Positions 31,353-44,603 of a stretch of 64,000 nucleotides of DNA are shown piece after piece. A program made the position numbers and the translations under genes. The stretch is taken from positions 9,918,639 through 9,982,638 of the forward strand of contig OZ022584.1 of the NCBI GenBank assembly GCA_963669155.1. Direction: 5' to 3'. The notes beneath the pieces were generated by a model, which saw only the letters and a program-made list of their open reading frames with translations, did no database searches and was not told where the DNA came from. Each line of letters opens with the position of its first letter. The stretch's first letter is position 1. The stretch is from Arbacia lixula. Taxonomy: Eukaryota > Echinodermata > Echinoidea > Arbacioida > Arbaciidae.

Positions 31353-34068
31353 CTCAATGCTGCATGTAAGGAGAAGCTGTGCAGCACATGTTTGCTGCCA
31401 CACCCAATTCAGGTACATGTATTCTATATTTGCGTACGAGACAGGAAGTGCATATGAGTGCAACATGTGCTGTGCAATGCATTGTGGGTGGGTTTTCTTG
31501 AAAGAAATATTGAACAATGTACCATCAATTGTAACTACCATGTAAGCATTAAATCATTCTGCATTTCAGCTGTTGCAATGCAATGGCATAGCGACTAGCT
31601 CTGGAATATGAGACTCGGTCAGATATCCGACATCCTGAAAGCCAAGCTATGCAAGAGACCATGATGTTAAAATGTGAAGCACACAACTGCTGTATTGGCA
31701 GACAGAATGTCCTTGGAAGCTCAGTGGACAACCTGCCACAACCAAGCAGTCAGGCTAAGCCAGCAGGCACTTGACCTTTGACCTCCTCACCTCCAGATAG
31801 TGTGGGAAGGCAGCATCTGCAGAATTCCTTTTTTTTTTTTGGGTTTTGTTTATAGCACTGTAGGCTATGAAACAGATGCTGCAAACTTACATTCAAAATA
31901 TCTTCAAATATTGCACACATGTGGAGTTAAATCAAACACATGTTACATGTATCTATCCTTAAGAATCTGATTGAATGGACAGAATAAAAATATCTGCTTT
32001 TCTATATGTACAAAATACTTACATGTACAATCATCAATACTAGGATTCAATGCCATTTCTGTCGTACAAAGATACTAAACTGGCAAGTTGCCTATGACTG
32101 ACAAGATAGGACAGATCAGCATTACAATTACTTAAGTAAAGGGTGTACATGATGCAACATGTGTCACTGTGCAAGTTTTACAAACGAGGGTTAATAGACC
32201 ATTTTCGTTACGTATATATGCACATTCTATGCACGTCTTTCAAACAATACTTCACTAATGGTAACCCTGAAGTTTGTCCGAGGTTTGTCCAGCAGCAACA
32301 ACTGAAATATTCAGTGTGCATTCCACTAATTGACATTGAATCACTAGATTCAAGTGAATGTCATAATGCATTAGCTTACTACTCAGTATGAGAGAGGGTT
32401 GTGAACACATTACAAAAATTAGGTTATTGTGGCATACATACAATAATGCTTTGTGTAATATACTCCAGATGCTGAAGCACAAATATATTTGTGACTTATG
32501 AACTTGATTCATTCTGTTCAAATGTGGCTTTTTATGGTCGAGTACATACACTTGTAAATCAAATGGCTTGCACTGCACAGCAACCTTCACAGACCTATAT
32601 GTTATATCAGTCTGTAATCCTTCATTACTAATGTACAGAGACTGACTCACCCATTCCGACACACTCAATTTTTCATCATCCGCTCACCCTTCAAATAAAT
32701 GTAGCTATAGGGCATTTCAATCGGAGGTAAATCCACATAAAAGCACATGCATCCACTCTAATTTCGTGAGTAGAATGCAAGCAAAAATCATACGAGGATG
32801 ACTATCAATTCTTTTGAGCTAGGCATAAAAGTTGTTTCACTAAACCTGTTTTCTAAATATCTCCATTTTCCAGAAGAGCCTAAGCTATGGAAGGGGGGGA
32901 ATAAAATTCAAAATATACTTGCAAGGGCCATTTTTCAAACCTACAGTCATGAAGCCCACATCCCTGTAATGCCTCAAAGCGATATTTCAAGAAAATCCTT
33001 GGTCTCAGTTAGGCTGTATTTTAAACAAAATAAACGAAATCTATTTGGTGATTAGGTTAGCAAGCCAGATCCTATAACAGCCAGCTACATGTATTTGCAT
33101 CTTCACCAGCATCTCACAAAATAGCTTGCTTTTGAGGTGGGAAATCTTCCCCAAATTTAAGATTTCTGGAAAAGCCTGTCAACGTAATGTGTGTTGTTTA
33201 CATCGTTGACTGGAGATAGATTACTGGAAATCAATTGGAAATATTGATAAACTCTATTTGCTCATGCGTGACCTTGCTAATTGGGCAGTGGTCATCAACT
33301 GAGTCAGGTGTCCATTCGAAAATGACAAATTCTGAGTCAGACTGTTTGCTGCAGGGTGATAACAAATGGGAAATTCTAATCTCATCTGCACTCTACCAAT
33401 CTCATTTATTGTTTATTGGCTGTTTTGACAGTACAATGAGTACATAAGCTGTTTTACACACAACTTTCATTGTTATAATCATGCATGTAATATGCAGTAT
33501 AACACATTACTTCATCTCAATTGTCACAACTGTTGCATCTTTTTTTCTTGTCCAGTGTTCATATCTACACCTACAGCGTTTGTTTGTACATTTAGAGGGT
33601 TATTATTCAAATAAAGAGGACTCTTTGCAATTACATGTTTATGAAAATTAGTTTAAAAAAGGTTAACAATATTGATAATATATTATGTTTCATACCTGTA
33701 AATCTTTGTTGCAGAGATGGAGCAATATATTATGAAGGTAAGTTCAGGCCAAATTTAAAGTTGCTTTCAACCTTATCAGTGAAAATCAATGGAAATTGGA
33801 ACAAAATCAGACAAGGCAGAATACACTACCAGAAATGAAAATGAAAAGGTTAAAATTACACTCATAATGATCACTACTCCAGTTACTACCTGCGTGATAC
33901 ATATACTACAAATGCCGATGATGAAAAATCAAAAAGTACCAAAGGGCCTTTACGACTTGCCAGGCAAGCATTCATCTTGTCGTCTACACAGAACCTACCA
34001 GTGAGTGGATATTGCCATTGAACAGGAGATGACATCCATAAGTGCCTTATTCATTACATTCATAAGCA
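31353..34068. other. Intergenic
   Basis: AT-rich. The longest frame (137 codons, minus, 32255-32668) shows no recognisable domain and no splice support. Nothing else seen. Confidence 0.35.
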
Positions 34069-34199
34069 GTGACTCATGCTTCCCAGAACAGACTCACTGC
34101 ACTGCCAGACCGACCGTACAGCCATGAAAGGGGGAAGGCAAACAGGCAGGCTGGTGGGAGAGCACACATGGAGTTGTGGCGCATAGGGATTCACATCTT

Positions 34200-34422
34200 C
34201 CCCGTGACTGCACTTCAACTATCCAACATCCTTGCCACCCCCCTCCCTCCCCCTCCTTTTTCTCTCTCCCATTGCCCATTCTCTCCCTTATCCTCTCTCT
34301 TCTCGTTTGTCTTGCTATCTTTCTATGCTGCCTCTTTCTATCTATCCATCTTTTCTTCTGGCTTTCAATCTTATCTTATACCTTTCTATCAAATTGTCTT
34401 GTTCCTCTTTGTACGCTGTATG

Positions 34423-34471
<49 letters not shown>

Positions 34472-34790
34472 ACACACACACACACTCACTCCTAGCTTTC
34501 AATCCATCTTTTCCCTTTCTTCTCATTCAACTTCTTCCCCCTTTCCTTTTGACTTTCAATCATTTCTTTTTCTTTGTCTATTTTCTTCGAGCTTTCCATC
34601 TGTTCCTCTTCATATCCTTCCTATTTCTTTCTCTTGAGTAAATTCTCACTCCCCCCCCCCCCCCCTCTTCACCGCATTCTCCCTCTCTACCGGTCTTCAC
34701 ATTCATTCCATCCCTACTGAAACTTGTTTCAATCATCATCTTTTGACTTTCTTTCTTCTGTTTCTCCACCTTCACATATCTGATTCACCA
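34200..34790 (+). repeat. Pyrimidine-rich stretch with (CT)n and (CA)n
   Basis: Almost wholly C/T on this strand, with (CT)n about 34428-34468 followed by (CA)n and a C run near 34652-34666. The 190-, 153- and 87-codon open frames are low-complexity artefacts. Confidence 0.85.
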
Positions 34791-36288
34791 TGTACTTCAA
34801 CCATGATAATGCAAACGCTCGTTACCCCCTTGATTTCTTCTGGACAGTGCTGACCCAATCCTGCTTGCAGCTGTACATGCAGCTTTTTGCCTTCACCTTT
34901 ACAAGGTCAAGTATCCTTTCCTGCCTGCCTTGTCAAGTCTACCTGCCCCCTCCAAACACTCTCACTCTTCCTCTTCTTATAAGATGCGTCTTCATTAGCC
35001 CAATCAGACGAAATAGCGAGCTAGTTTGCTGATCTGGGTGATTAAGCCCCCACAATGCAAAATAAGCAGTGCCCATGTAACAATTTATTTTTCCTTAGGT
35101 GGTAAGACAAAATAAAGTTCATACTTGAATGAAACATACATGTAGCCCATGAGGTCAAGATGCAGGATCACTCTCATGAAAGGGTAATGAGATGTGTGAA
35201 ACCTTCCCTTTCACGGCAAGTGACACATTTTAAAACGTTGATTCTGAGATTCAGTGTTCATAAACTCTAGCACTGCGTTGAAGAAAGGCGAGTCACCAAG
35301 TAGCAGCTGCAAATACATGTAGCACATTATATCTATGTCCAAGTTAGGTACATGTTTTTCAAATGTGCTTGAAAATGTGGTTGTGCTCACATTATGCAAC
35401 TTTGTCACAAAAAAGGGTTGGTTTCGACGACTTTGGAAGATGGATGCCTTTGCCGAAACAGTGAAGGGGAGAAAATAATTTCTGAAAAAATAATTGTCAA
35501 ACAGGAGCTGCCTAAATATCAGAGGGTATTTTGTGAAGTACACTACAGGAGCCTGTTCTTTCACACATGCGACTCACAGGAAACTTGTAATTAGCACCGA
35601 AGGGCATAGCGTCTATAATTTATAGGCCTGCTTATATTAATGAGTGTTACGTTTCCATTACTGGTATTATATCACATGAGGGACATTTAAGTTACTTGTA
35701 CTGAAATTCCACATTTGTAGTTTTTCAGGTGGATGTCGGTTTTAAAAAATAAGAAGACCCATTTTGTCATCGTTTCATCCAGTATTCAGTTTTCATAAAC
35801 ATATTATCTCTTATAAACGTATTTCTGATTGCACAAATCAAATACTGAATATAACAAAACTTAGGAAATATGGGAAGTGAAGGTGATTACATTTGAACTG
35901 TCTTCCCTTCTGATCAGAATAACAAAAAGTTTAAGAAACACTGATTGGTTGTGAAATACTGATTTAACAGAATTACTGTACATGTATGAGAGGCTTATGT
36001 TTTGATTTTGTTTAACTTATTCATTGCAGGTTAGCATTTTGCTACAGAGAATCTCTCCTATGTAGCGTTAGAACCATATATACACATTGTCGCATCCTAC
36101 TGAATAGCATCAGTCTTCCAAAGAGGGTGTGTCAAATAAAATCCTCCCAACTGAAATGGGGGACAATGTAGCCTTCTTCCAGTCTGATGAACATTGCTAA
36201 TACAAACCATTACAAGTATTAATTTGGGTCTAGTAATGACAAGACTAACAATTTCTTTCTCCCCTCTTCCCCCTCCCTCTTTCTCCCT

Positions 36289-36380
<92 letters not shown>

Positions 36381-37713
36381 CTCTCTCTGACGAACTAGCA
36401 TGGAATTAGAATTCCCCAGCCAGACCTGTAGAGTTTGGACGAGAAATGTCCCCAACAGCCTGCTAGGCAGACTAAGGCAGGTGTAGTAGAGCAGTTCAAG
36501 TCTTTCACTCCAAGGATCAAGTGGGACAAAAGCCTGAGCGAACTGGTCAGATGGACATACATACATGTAGGCCTGCGGACACAAAGACAGGCTAGAGAGG
36601 GCCTTTGTTCCCCTCCCCCTCTGGAGTGATGTGGGGAAGTAGGCTGTGAGTTCGCCCATTGGATCTGTGGGTTGGGGAGTGAGTGGACACAATAGATGCC
36701 CTTTTTGGCTGTATTACATTCAGAGATTGACTTGCATTGTCCCCGAAATGCAGAAGTTTTCTTTACCTTCTTTTGAAACTACCTAAAGTAGTACATGTGG
36801 CTAATTTGTACAACAAAAGAAGGACATCTTACATGTATACGTGGAAATTATCAAGTAGTCAAAGACATCAAACTAAAATAAGTGGGTGTTGTATGTACGG
36901 TACATAAATGTTCCAATATACTGTAGTGAAAACAGTTTGCATTGCTATATCAAATCTAGCAATATGAGGTCTACTTGTAAAAAGATATTGCAGGTTTTTA
37001 TGCAAACACCACTTTGTTGCAGGGGCATGAGGAAAAACCTGCACATCATGCAGAACTTCATGCCAATGGACTAGAACCATGTACATGTACAATGTCGTCT
37101 CTGCACACTGAAGAGGCGTTTACAAACATGAACAGAAAAAAAAAATAATAAGAAGTCCTCCTTCCTGCTTTTCTTTTATTCCGTTCTTTACTCAGATATT
37201 GTGCAGCGCGACCCCCACTGCTGTGTAGACGACAGGCGATACGTTATGAATAAACTTCATAAGCCTTACTGGGCGCAATTAAATCACACCGTTTTGGTTA
37301 CTGCGGTTCCATATCAAAGTTTGACAACCTAACTGGACCAGGGTTCACAAAGTAGGAAAATCCTACGGTGAGCAACAGGTTTAACATGCAAAACATGAGG
37401 TGTTTCTCTTTTGGACAGTGCATCTAGTCAGATGTTCTTCTCATGTCACTGACAATTGTCCTCACTGTATTGCGTATTTAACACATGAATGGCTGCATTT
37501 CAATACAACTGCACACACATATGGGTTCATTCTTTTGCCAAATATGGAATCCCATTATGACAACTCTGTCAGTTCTTTATCACTATGTTTGACGTGTTTG
37601 CACACATTATCTATTCATATCTGTGCAAACGTCATGCACATATCAAAGTAAGCTTTACCCTGTTGGGAGTACAAGGCATTAAATTGTTTGTTTTTTCCTT
37701 AAACCTACCTAAA
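34791..37713. other. Intergenic with long CT microsatellite
   Basis: Contains (CT)n at 36290-36373 and otherwise AT-rich sequence. No gene recognised. Confidence 0.4.
36290..36373 (+). repeat. (CT)n microsatellite
   Basis: About 80 bp of nearly pure CT followed by CACACACA. Confidence 0.9.
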
Positions 37714-39158
37714 GCCCGGCTCACACCTTTGCGTTTTTAGCTTGCGTTCAGCTGCGTATTGCCCGAACGCAGACAAACGCAACACAACGCGATTAAACGA
37801 GCTAATACGAGGTCAATACGCAGACCAACGTAGAAGCATTGCGTTCTAGCTCGCTAGTTTGAATTATTTTCAAACTTCCGCAACTGAACGCAAGAGAAAA
37901 ATCCATACGAGCAAAGACGAGTGGCAACCAGCTGATGCGAGCAAGGACGAGCAACAGCGAGCAGCTTAACGCAGGCCAACGCAGCGCTACTTTGAGCTGC
38001 GTTTCACTGCCTAAATCTGCGTTACCGGCTCGACTTACCTCGACTTACCTCGCTTTAGCTCGCATCAACGCGTATCTCGTTGCGTTATACCTCACACGCT
38101 GTTCGCAACAACAAGGACCGTTGCGGATGTAGCTCGATCCACTGCGTTCGTCTTGGATCTTAACTGCGAGTCTAGCTCGTCTTTTGCTCGTTTTACCTCG
38201 TTCCTGCTCATTTTAGCTCGTTCCTGCTCGCTTTGGCTAACCAGCACTGCGGATATCTGCCTAAACATTAATTGAGGAACTCGTTTATTTTAACAAGTAC
38301 ACAACCACGTGATCCTTTCCACAAGACATGACAATTGGCACAATCGGAGTACATGTGGACAAAAAAAAAGAGAGAGAGAAAGAATCAGGCCTAGCAGGTA
38401 CACCTTTAACATTATGTATTCTCACATATTTATGAAGCATTTTCAATAAAAAAAATTAATTGAGAGAACAAGAGCTTTAATACACAGTTAGATATAAATT
38501 CAGAATTTAGGTAATTTGATTTTGAAAGGATCAAATGTTGACAATTTAATGACGACAGGACATTGCGTTCGACAAAGTTATTTAATTTTTTGTTTAAAAT
38601 CTAGAAAAAAAGCCCCAAGTCAGGCAATATCATTATTACTAGGTGTTGTTCAGATAATCATTTAAAATAACCAGACGTAAAGTATCTTGTATTTTTCTTC
38701 TCGCCTAGCAACAGGAATGTTGCCAGGCAACACGGATAACGAGTACCACAAAATGATCATCACCGCTGCAATATACGACCACACGTGTACGCAGTAGAGC
38801 GAACTGTTACGCCGCGGAACGAGCAGCAGTCGAGATAAAGCGAGTGAATGAGCAGTGAGTCGAGGCGAGACGAGGTAGGGCGAGCGGCTAGCGAGCAACA
38901 AACGAGTGGCTAACGAGATAAACACGCAACGTGGCGAGCAAACTTCGTATTGCATCGTACTGCTACGAGCAAAAGCGAGCTAGAGCGAGGTAAAATGCAA
39001 CCTACAGCGTCATTTTTCGAAAAAATGTACGAGCTATCACGAGCTTCATCCGCAACAGTGTGAGGGCTGCCGAATGTTTTGCTGCGTCGTGCTGCGTTTA
39101 GGCTGCGTTCGGCTATCGCAGCAATACGCAGCTAAAAACGCAAAGGTGTGAGCCGGGC
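37714..39158. mobile_element. 1.4-kb DNA transposon relic with dense subterminal GCGTT/CTCGC motifs
   Basis: GCCCGGCTCACACCTTTGCG and TTTTTAGC at the left; GCTAAAAACGCAAAGGTGTG and AGCCGGGC at the right, a long inverted repeat. It is followed by TTAA (39159) and preceded by TAAA, perhaps a mutated TTAA duplication. The first ~550 bp and last ~350 bp are packed with ACGCA, GCGTT, CTCGT/GCGAG words; the middle is AT-rich and non-coding. Subterminal arrays are typical transposase-binding regions. Confidence 0.75.
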
Positions 39159-40271
39159 TTAAGTGAATACCAGCTAAACAGGTTGTCCGCACATGTCCAT
39201 GGATCATTTTAAAGCAAGGATTTGGATCAAACCTTTCGGGTAATGAAAATGATAAGGTCCACATAAATGTGTTGTGTGTGCCTCCTAAAGAAATACACTC
39301 AACTCCCATAATGCCTATTGTGTACAGAGTGTACCAAGCAAATGGAAAAAAACTGTCATGAGAGCTTGAACTTGCAACTAAACTGCACATAGCGATTATT
39401 TTGCAGACATACATGATACCCCTGTGCACATCTTTGTCAAGATACACAAGATGATGATAAATTTCATGAGCCATACATTATGATAGATATAGTTAAGCAT
39501 CAGGTCTCAAACGGCAAAAGGCATTTGCAACTGTGGGTTAGTTTACCCGCAGAGGTTTGATTAAAGATTATCTAGCAGCTTGGGTTTCGTGGGGGCTGGC
39601 TACTACAGTGACTATATGGTGGCTTGGCTGGTATACTCCTGCCCGACTGATCTACTCTTGAGCTCAGCGGTAGGAAATCGTGTCAGGAAGTCTGAAGGCA
39701 CTTGTACTTTCTGCGCTCTCCGATGAGTCCAGGATGTTGCCCTGCTGCAGTGAAACCTCATGGTCAGAACCCACGTGATACTGAATGCACCTGTCCAGTG
39801 AAAAATATATCAGACTGATGCATCTTATAGTGCATCATTATAGTGCGTGCTGACTTTATCCCGTTTCAGAAGTGGGGTAACTTTAGCACGCGATGAGTCC
39901 TTTTCGACCACTTATGACGAAAGCAAGACCGGATTAGTCGCTGTTGTAACCTATTGTCCAATCAGCTGTATTTCCCACGAGCTCGAAAATTGAACGCAAC
40001 GCTCGCCATGCATGGGTTACTAATTTAGTCCGCACTAAATCGAGAAACGTTTTATAGTGACGCTAGCTCGGGTCTGATGCGGACCTGATGCGGACCTAAC
40101 TCCCCTCTCAGCCAGCACTAACTTTAGCTCAGGCTAAATATTTTTCGACCTTTTATAGTGAGAGTTACCCCACATCAGGTCCGGACCTGATGCCGGGGTA
40201 TCTGTTTCTGTCTTTCTCCCTCTGTTTCTATCTTTCTTGCTCTCTCTCTGCCTCTCTCTCTCCATTCCTCT

Positions 40272-40311
<40 letters not shown>

Positions 40312-41728
40312 ATCTCTTACAATCTACCTACAGATCTCTGTTTCTTAGCCAATGATTCTACCCATGTTTTGCAGTCATGACATATGTCTGCTCAATCTAT
40401 GTTGCTCCTCACACAGAGGTGTACCAGTGACTGACAGAATAGTGACTAATGGCTAATGAATGTATAGCGTACCAAGAAATTTTCTAGGCAGCCACAGAGA
40501 CAGAGAAAGGCCCACATTGTAAACACACCCACAGGTTTACCCTTTGACCTCTCAATGAATACAGGCCAAGCTGGCTGTAGTGAGTATAGGTCTGACTGAG
40601 TGTAGACCCTCTCTCTTTCCAAGAACAAAGGAATTGGGACAAACAGGGATGCCTCCTGACAATGTACACACAAATGTAACGTCAGGATTTGTGTGTACAA
40701 TGCAATCTAAAGATGTAACCCTACTACCGTTAAAGTAAAGCAGTTGACTCAACACTGATGGAATGGGGGCATACATCTATGTACATGTAACTATCTTTCA
40801 TTTAAAAAACTGACTCTGACAAGGAAAATATAGGGAAAGAGAGCAAGAGGAAGACAACGGAACACGTGTCTCAACAAGAATTGCAAAATGGAGTGGGAAG
40901 CCAACTTCAGAACTAATCAATCACAGACACAACAGCAGAAATAATTGGCAAAAAATGGTTTTCTGTGTCACTAGATAATGGCACTTACAGAAGAAGAAGA
41001 CTCCCTCTAGATCTAAAAGAGGGGTGCTACAAACTGCCACTATGATAATAATACCTACATACTCCCTCACATTACAACACCCACTACTTGCAGTTTAACC
41101 ACATTGTTTGCTTATTCTTGAAGGCATTTGAACACACCCTGAAGATTTGTCATTTTAAACGATGCATGTCGCATGATTACTTCACATATTTTGTAAACCA
41201 CTTATCAAGCCTGATTGGACAATAGGCTGTCTCTCTCTCTTTTACACGATATGTGATATTCTCCTTTTCATGAATAGGTGCATGGTCCAATAAATGTATA
41301 GTATTGTAGACTACACTACGAATGTCCACCAATCAAGAAGAAGGTCATTCACCCCAGAGGTCAAGAGTTGGCATTCCTGTCCTGTTGGCACCATGCCAAG
41401 AGTTTTCAGACCCCTTCTTCCAATTCCTGTTAAAAGGTAGTAAGACTGACCACAGCCTAACACACTACAAGCCAGGGGGAACACATATTCCCCTTTAGTC
41501 AGCAAATTACCAAAGCAAGGGGCTCATTCACATAGCCTAGCTTCTAGTCTGATGACTGTTTTTTTTTGTATGCACTCAGGCAAACACAAGTAAGTATGGA
41601 TACTTAGTTTAATATTCACAGACACACACAGACACACGCACACAAACACATGCACACACACACACACAAACCCTAAGTTAATCACTTAACTTGATTGCTT
41701 TTGATGTAATATTTTAACTATAAACATG
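39159..41728. other. Intergenic with CT repeat and inverted-repeat fragments
   Basis: 39830-40200 contains short direct and inverted motifs (CTGATGCGGACCTGATGCGG, TCAGGTCCGGACCTGATG) that may be a decayed foldback; (CT)n lies at 40275-40307. No gene recognised. Confidence 0.4.
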
Positions 41729-42678
41729 TACAGTTCGACCTCGATTATCTGGCCATATCGGGACCAGCGGCCATCCGGAAAATTGATATGGCCGGATAAG
41801 AGAGATATCTTAAAATAGGCGCTTTCTAGTATGTTATTGTAGGGGTATATATGTGTTACATATTACCAATTAACCAGCATTATGATTATCATCCTCAAAA
41901 TACACAGAACAGCAACAGAAATTACTCCAAAACCTCAACAAAATACGACCTTTGCTACAATCATGACAATCAGACTGCACTCGACTCCATCACACTCGAT
42001 TGGACCCCCGGGGGGAAGATCGTATCGAAAACATTCACATGCATTCACCGTTTCATTTTAACACGACCGTGTGTTGCTGCCCTCTATGTTTGAAGATGTA
42101 ACAGAAAAATATCGCGATATCGCGAAATCCAACATGGAGGATAGGCAAAGTCGTTCACTGATCAAAACGATGTCCAAATAAGACCCCAAATTATCGATAA
42201 AATTTCATTCAACCATAAAATAATGCTGATGATGTGAAAGGTGAGGATGTATTCATGTTAAATGTGCTTTTCAAAATATTTTTGGTGCCCTGAAGGATCC
42301 GATAAGAACGGATTCTAATGCGTTGTTGGTACAGTGGCAGATACAAATTTTGACCAGTGTTACCGTGTTGTGACATCGCTACTCAATGCGTTTTGAGTTT
42401 TGACTCAACAGCTGTCCATATCTAGAATAATGCTGCTGGGAAACGTGTCATAAATCTGGTGGTAACTAATCTCTAAAATCTTGATAGCAGTGATTGACAA
42501 AATGTCCCACAGTGTATTCGCATGATTGTGGTAGCATGTGTGTTTGTCTGAAGTGATTTTGGCACTGAAAACTCATAGAAACATTTTTTTTTTTTTATTT
42601 AAAAAAATCAGTGAGTCGGCGTCCGTTTAACAGAGACGGCTGGAAAATCGATGGCCATATAATCGAGGTCGAACTGTA
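41729..42678. mobile_element. Non-autonomous Tigger-like element (950 bp)
   Basis: TA + CAGTTCGACCTCGATTATCT at the left; ATATAATCGAGGTCGAACTG + TA at the right. GGCCATAT occurs in both arms. A terminus of the CAGT..GACCTCGATTAT type with TA flanks is classic for Tigger/pogo (family knowledge). The interior has no transposase. Confidence 0.82.
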
Positions 42679-42883
42679 TATTACATGTACAAGTACTTTA
42701 AACTGTCACATGTTAACCAGCGTGTCGTGGTCCGCCTTTGTACCATGTTTGTTTGGAAAAGAGGAGAATTTAATTTGTATTAAATATAAAAATATCATTT
42801 TTTGCAATTTTTTGCAAAGGTTCATTGAACTTTGATCCTAATTTTGTGCAGTACATCAGTTTTATAAATTGCATTGGCACCAC

Positions 42884-43030
42884 GACGGGACCAAATCCAT
42901 TGAACTGTTCTCAAGATATTGCGTGAATGGTTTGGGGACAGACATTTCACACAGGTAACACGTTTGAAGCAAACCCATTGAACGGTTCTCAAGATATTGC
43001 ATAAACGGAATTGGGACTGACAGACAGACA
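42884..43030 (-). repeat. Two-unit direct repeat (CCATTGAAC-TTCTCAAGATATTGC)
   Basis: ACTGTTCTCAAGATATTGCG and ACGGTTCTCAAGATATTGCA lie 78 bp apart, each followed by a GGGAC(A/T)GAC motif and then CAGACAGACAG. Probably the tail of an interspersed repeat. Confidence 0.45.
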
Positions 43031-44368
43031 ACCCCAAAACAACGCCACTGGCCACTCTGTGGCAGAAGAACAGATAGTCTGGAATATGGATGATTTTTTC
43101 AGTAAGTTGTACTGGCTTCTTGACAAGGGATGAAGCTGGCATATCAGATTTGAGTCCGATTTTAATAATGCACTTGTCATTGGCAAGATGCACCTCTTGA
43201 CGCCCGAGATGGTGCGCCATTGTACCGATATGAGTCATACATTTTGATACCACTGCGCACCCTCCATCACAGAAAGTGACACATCATTACTTACATCAAC
43301 ACACATCTGAGTCAAACATATGACACACCATTTCATGAAAATGATGAGCCAATGATGCACCATAAGAAGAGCTTGGTTAAGAGTGACGGTCCCATTTACA
43401 CACCAAATGATGCAACGTTGTAAAGTGACTTACAATGACGCGCATATGGGTCAGTCTTGTGACAGACATTTTGCATCCATAACAGACCTGTGCGTCACAA
43501 TTCTGGGGTACATGACACAACCATGACGCACCATCCCCGTAATACAATAATACACAATACAGACACACAATCTGAGACAGTGGCACAAAGTCTCAGCCTG
43601 AAGACTAAGTTTGACCTTGCAAAGAAGAGGTCAAATCTGCAAATATGGATTACATGCACCAGCTGCCTGGTGCATACACAAATCACAATTGCACTTACAG
43701 TGGTTAATACCCCTCTCAGTCCCACAAGTGATAAACTGTGTTGTAATTGACACCTGTGTCAGGATGTTTATTACTGGAACCCCCGAGTCTGTGTTGCTCA
43801 GAATTTCAACTGCAATATGTAACGTCTAGGCTGATGAAGAAGTGGCAAAATGCTGACAATTACAGCAATTATGCTGATTGATTGACTAGAGAAAAAAACT
43901 TAATCATAATCACAACATGTAACGAGAAGTGGCGGCAATGAGTGCATTTTAACATCCTCTCTTTCACATTAATAATGTTCTGCATCAGTATTTGATTCAG
44001 TTTACTGCCCCATTGCTCTTCTACACCAGACCTTTTCCATGTTTTTTTTTTCTCTGACTGTCAGGTAGTCTTCACTTCTTGCTTTGTTAAAAAGTGTCTG
44101 CTGGCAATAATTACGACAGGCCAAACCAATTAAAGATCTCTTCATTTCATAGCTCAAAGATTTTTTTTCTCTCTTCTTTATTGTTCTAAAAGATGATAAT
44201 GCCAGTAGCAGTTCTCTCTTTGGTCCATGACCGGAAAATCATGTACTGGTAAATAAGAAAAGCACACTGCATAGCCGTATCTCTCTTTCAGTCCCATATG
44301 CAATACAATGTGTTGGAATCAATATGGGATTACCAAGTATGAACAGATGGTACTGAGAGGGTTAAACC
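43031..44368. other. Intergenic
   Basis: AT-rich with frequent ATGAC/CATGACGCAC words. No gene or mobile element recognised. Confidence 0.35.
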
Positions 44369-44603
44369 TACACTGCAGCTCAAAGGAATTGGCATAGGGA
44401 AAGGGAAAGGGAAGAAAAAGAAGAAGCCACAGTTTTAAACCACGGTATATTTTGTCTAGTTCAGCATGAAACATGATGCTGTTTAGGCTAAAGCATCTTG
44501 TTTCATGTTGAACTGGACAAAATATACCGCGGTTTAAAACTGAGGGCCCTTCCCTTTCTTCCCTTTCCCTTTCCCTATGGCAAATCCTTTGAGCTGTAGT
44601 GTA
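44369..44603 (-). mobile_element. Hairpin MITE family F, copy 4
   Basis: TA + CACTGCAGCTCAAAGGAATT ... GAGCTGTAGTG + TA, 235 bp, the longest copy. Extra GGGAAA/TTTCCC units occur in the arms. Loop TTTAGGCTAAAGCAT is in the copy 2 orientation. Confidence 0.9.

Noticed and set aside
32255..32668. 137-codon minus-strand ORF
   Set aside because: AT-rich, Cys/His/Ile-rich chance composition, no domain, no splice sites consistent with a gene.
34069..34641. 190-codon plus-strand ORF and overlapping 153-codon ORF
   Set aside because: Translation is Ser/Leu/Phe/Pro low complexity from a pyrimidine-rich microsatellite region; the same occurs in all plus frames.
42822..43253. 143-codon minus-strand ORF
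   Set aside because: Contains the two-unit direct repeat and otherwise has no recognisable domain or splice context.
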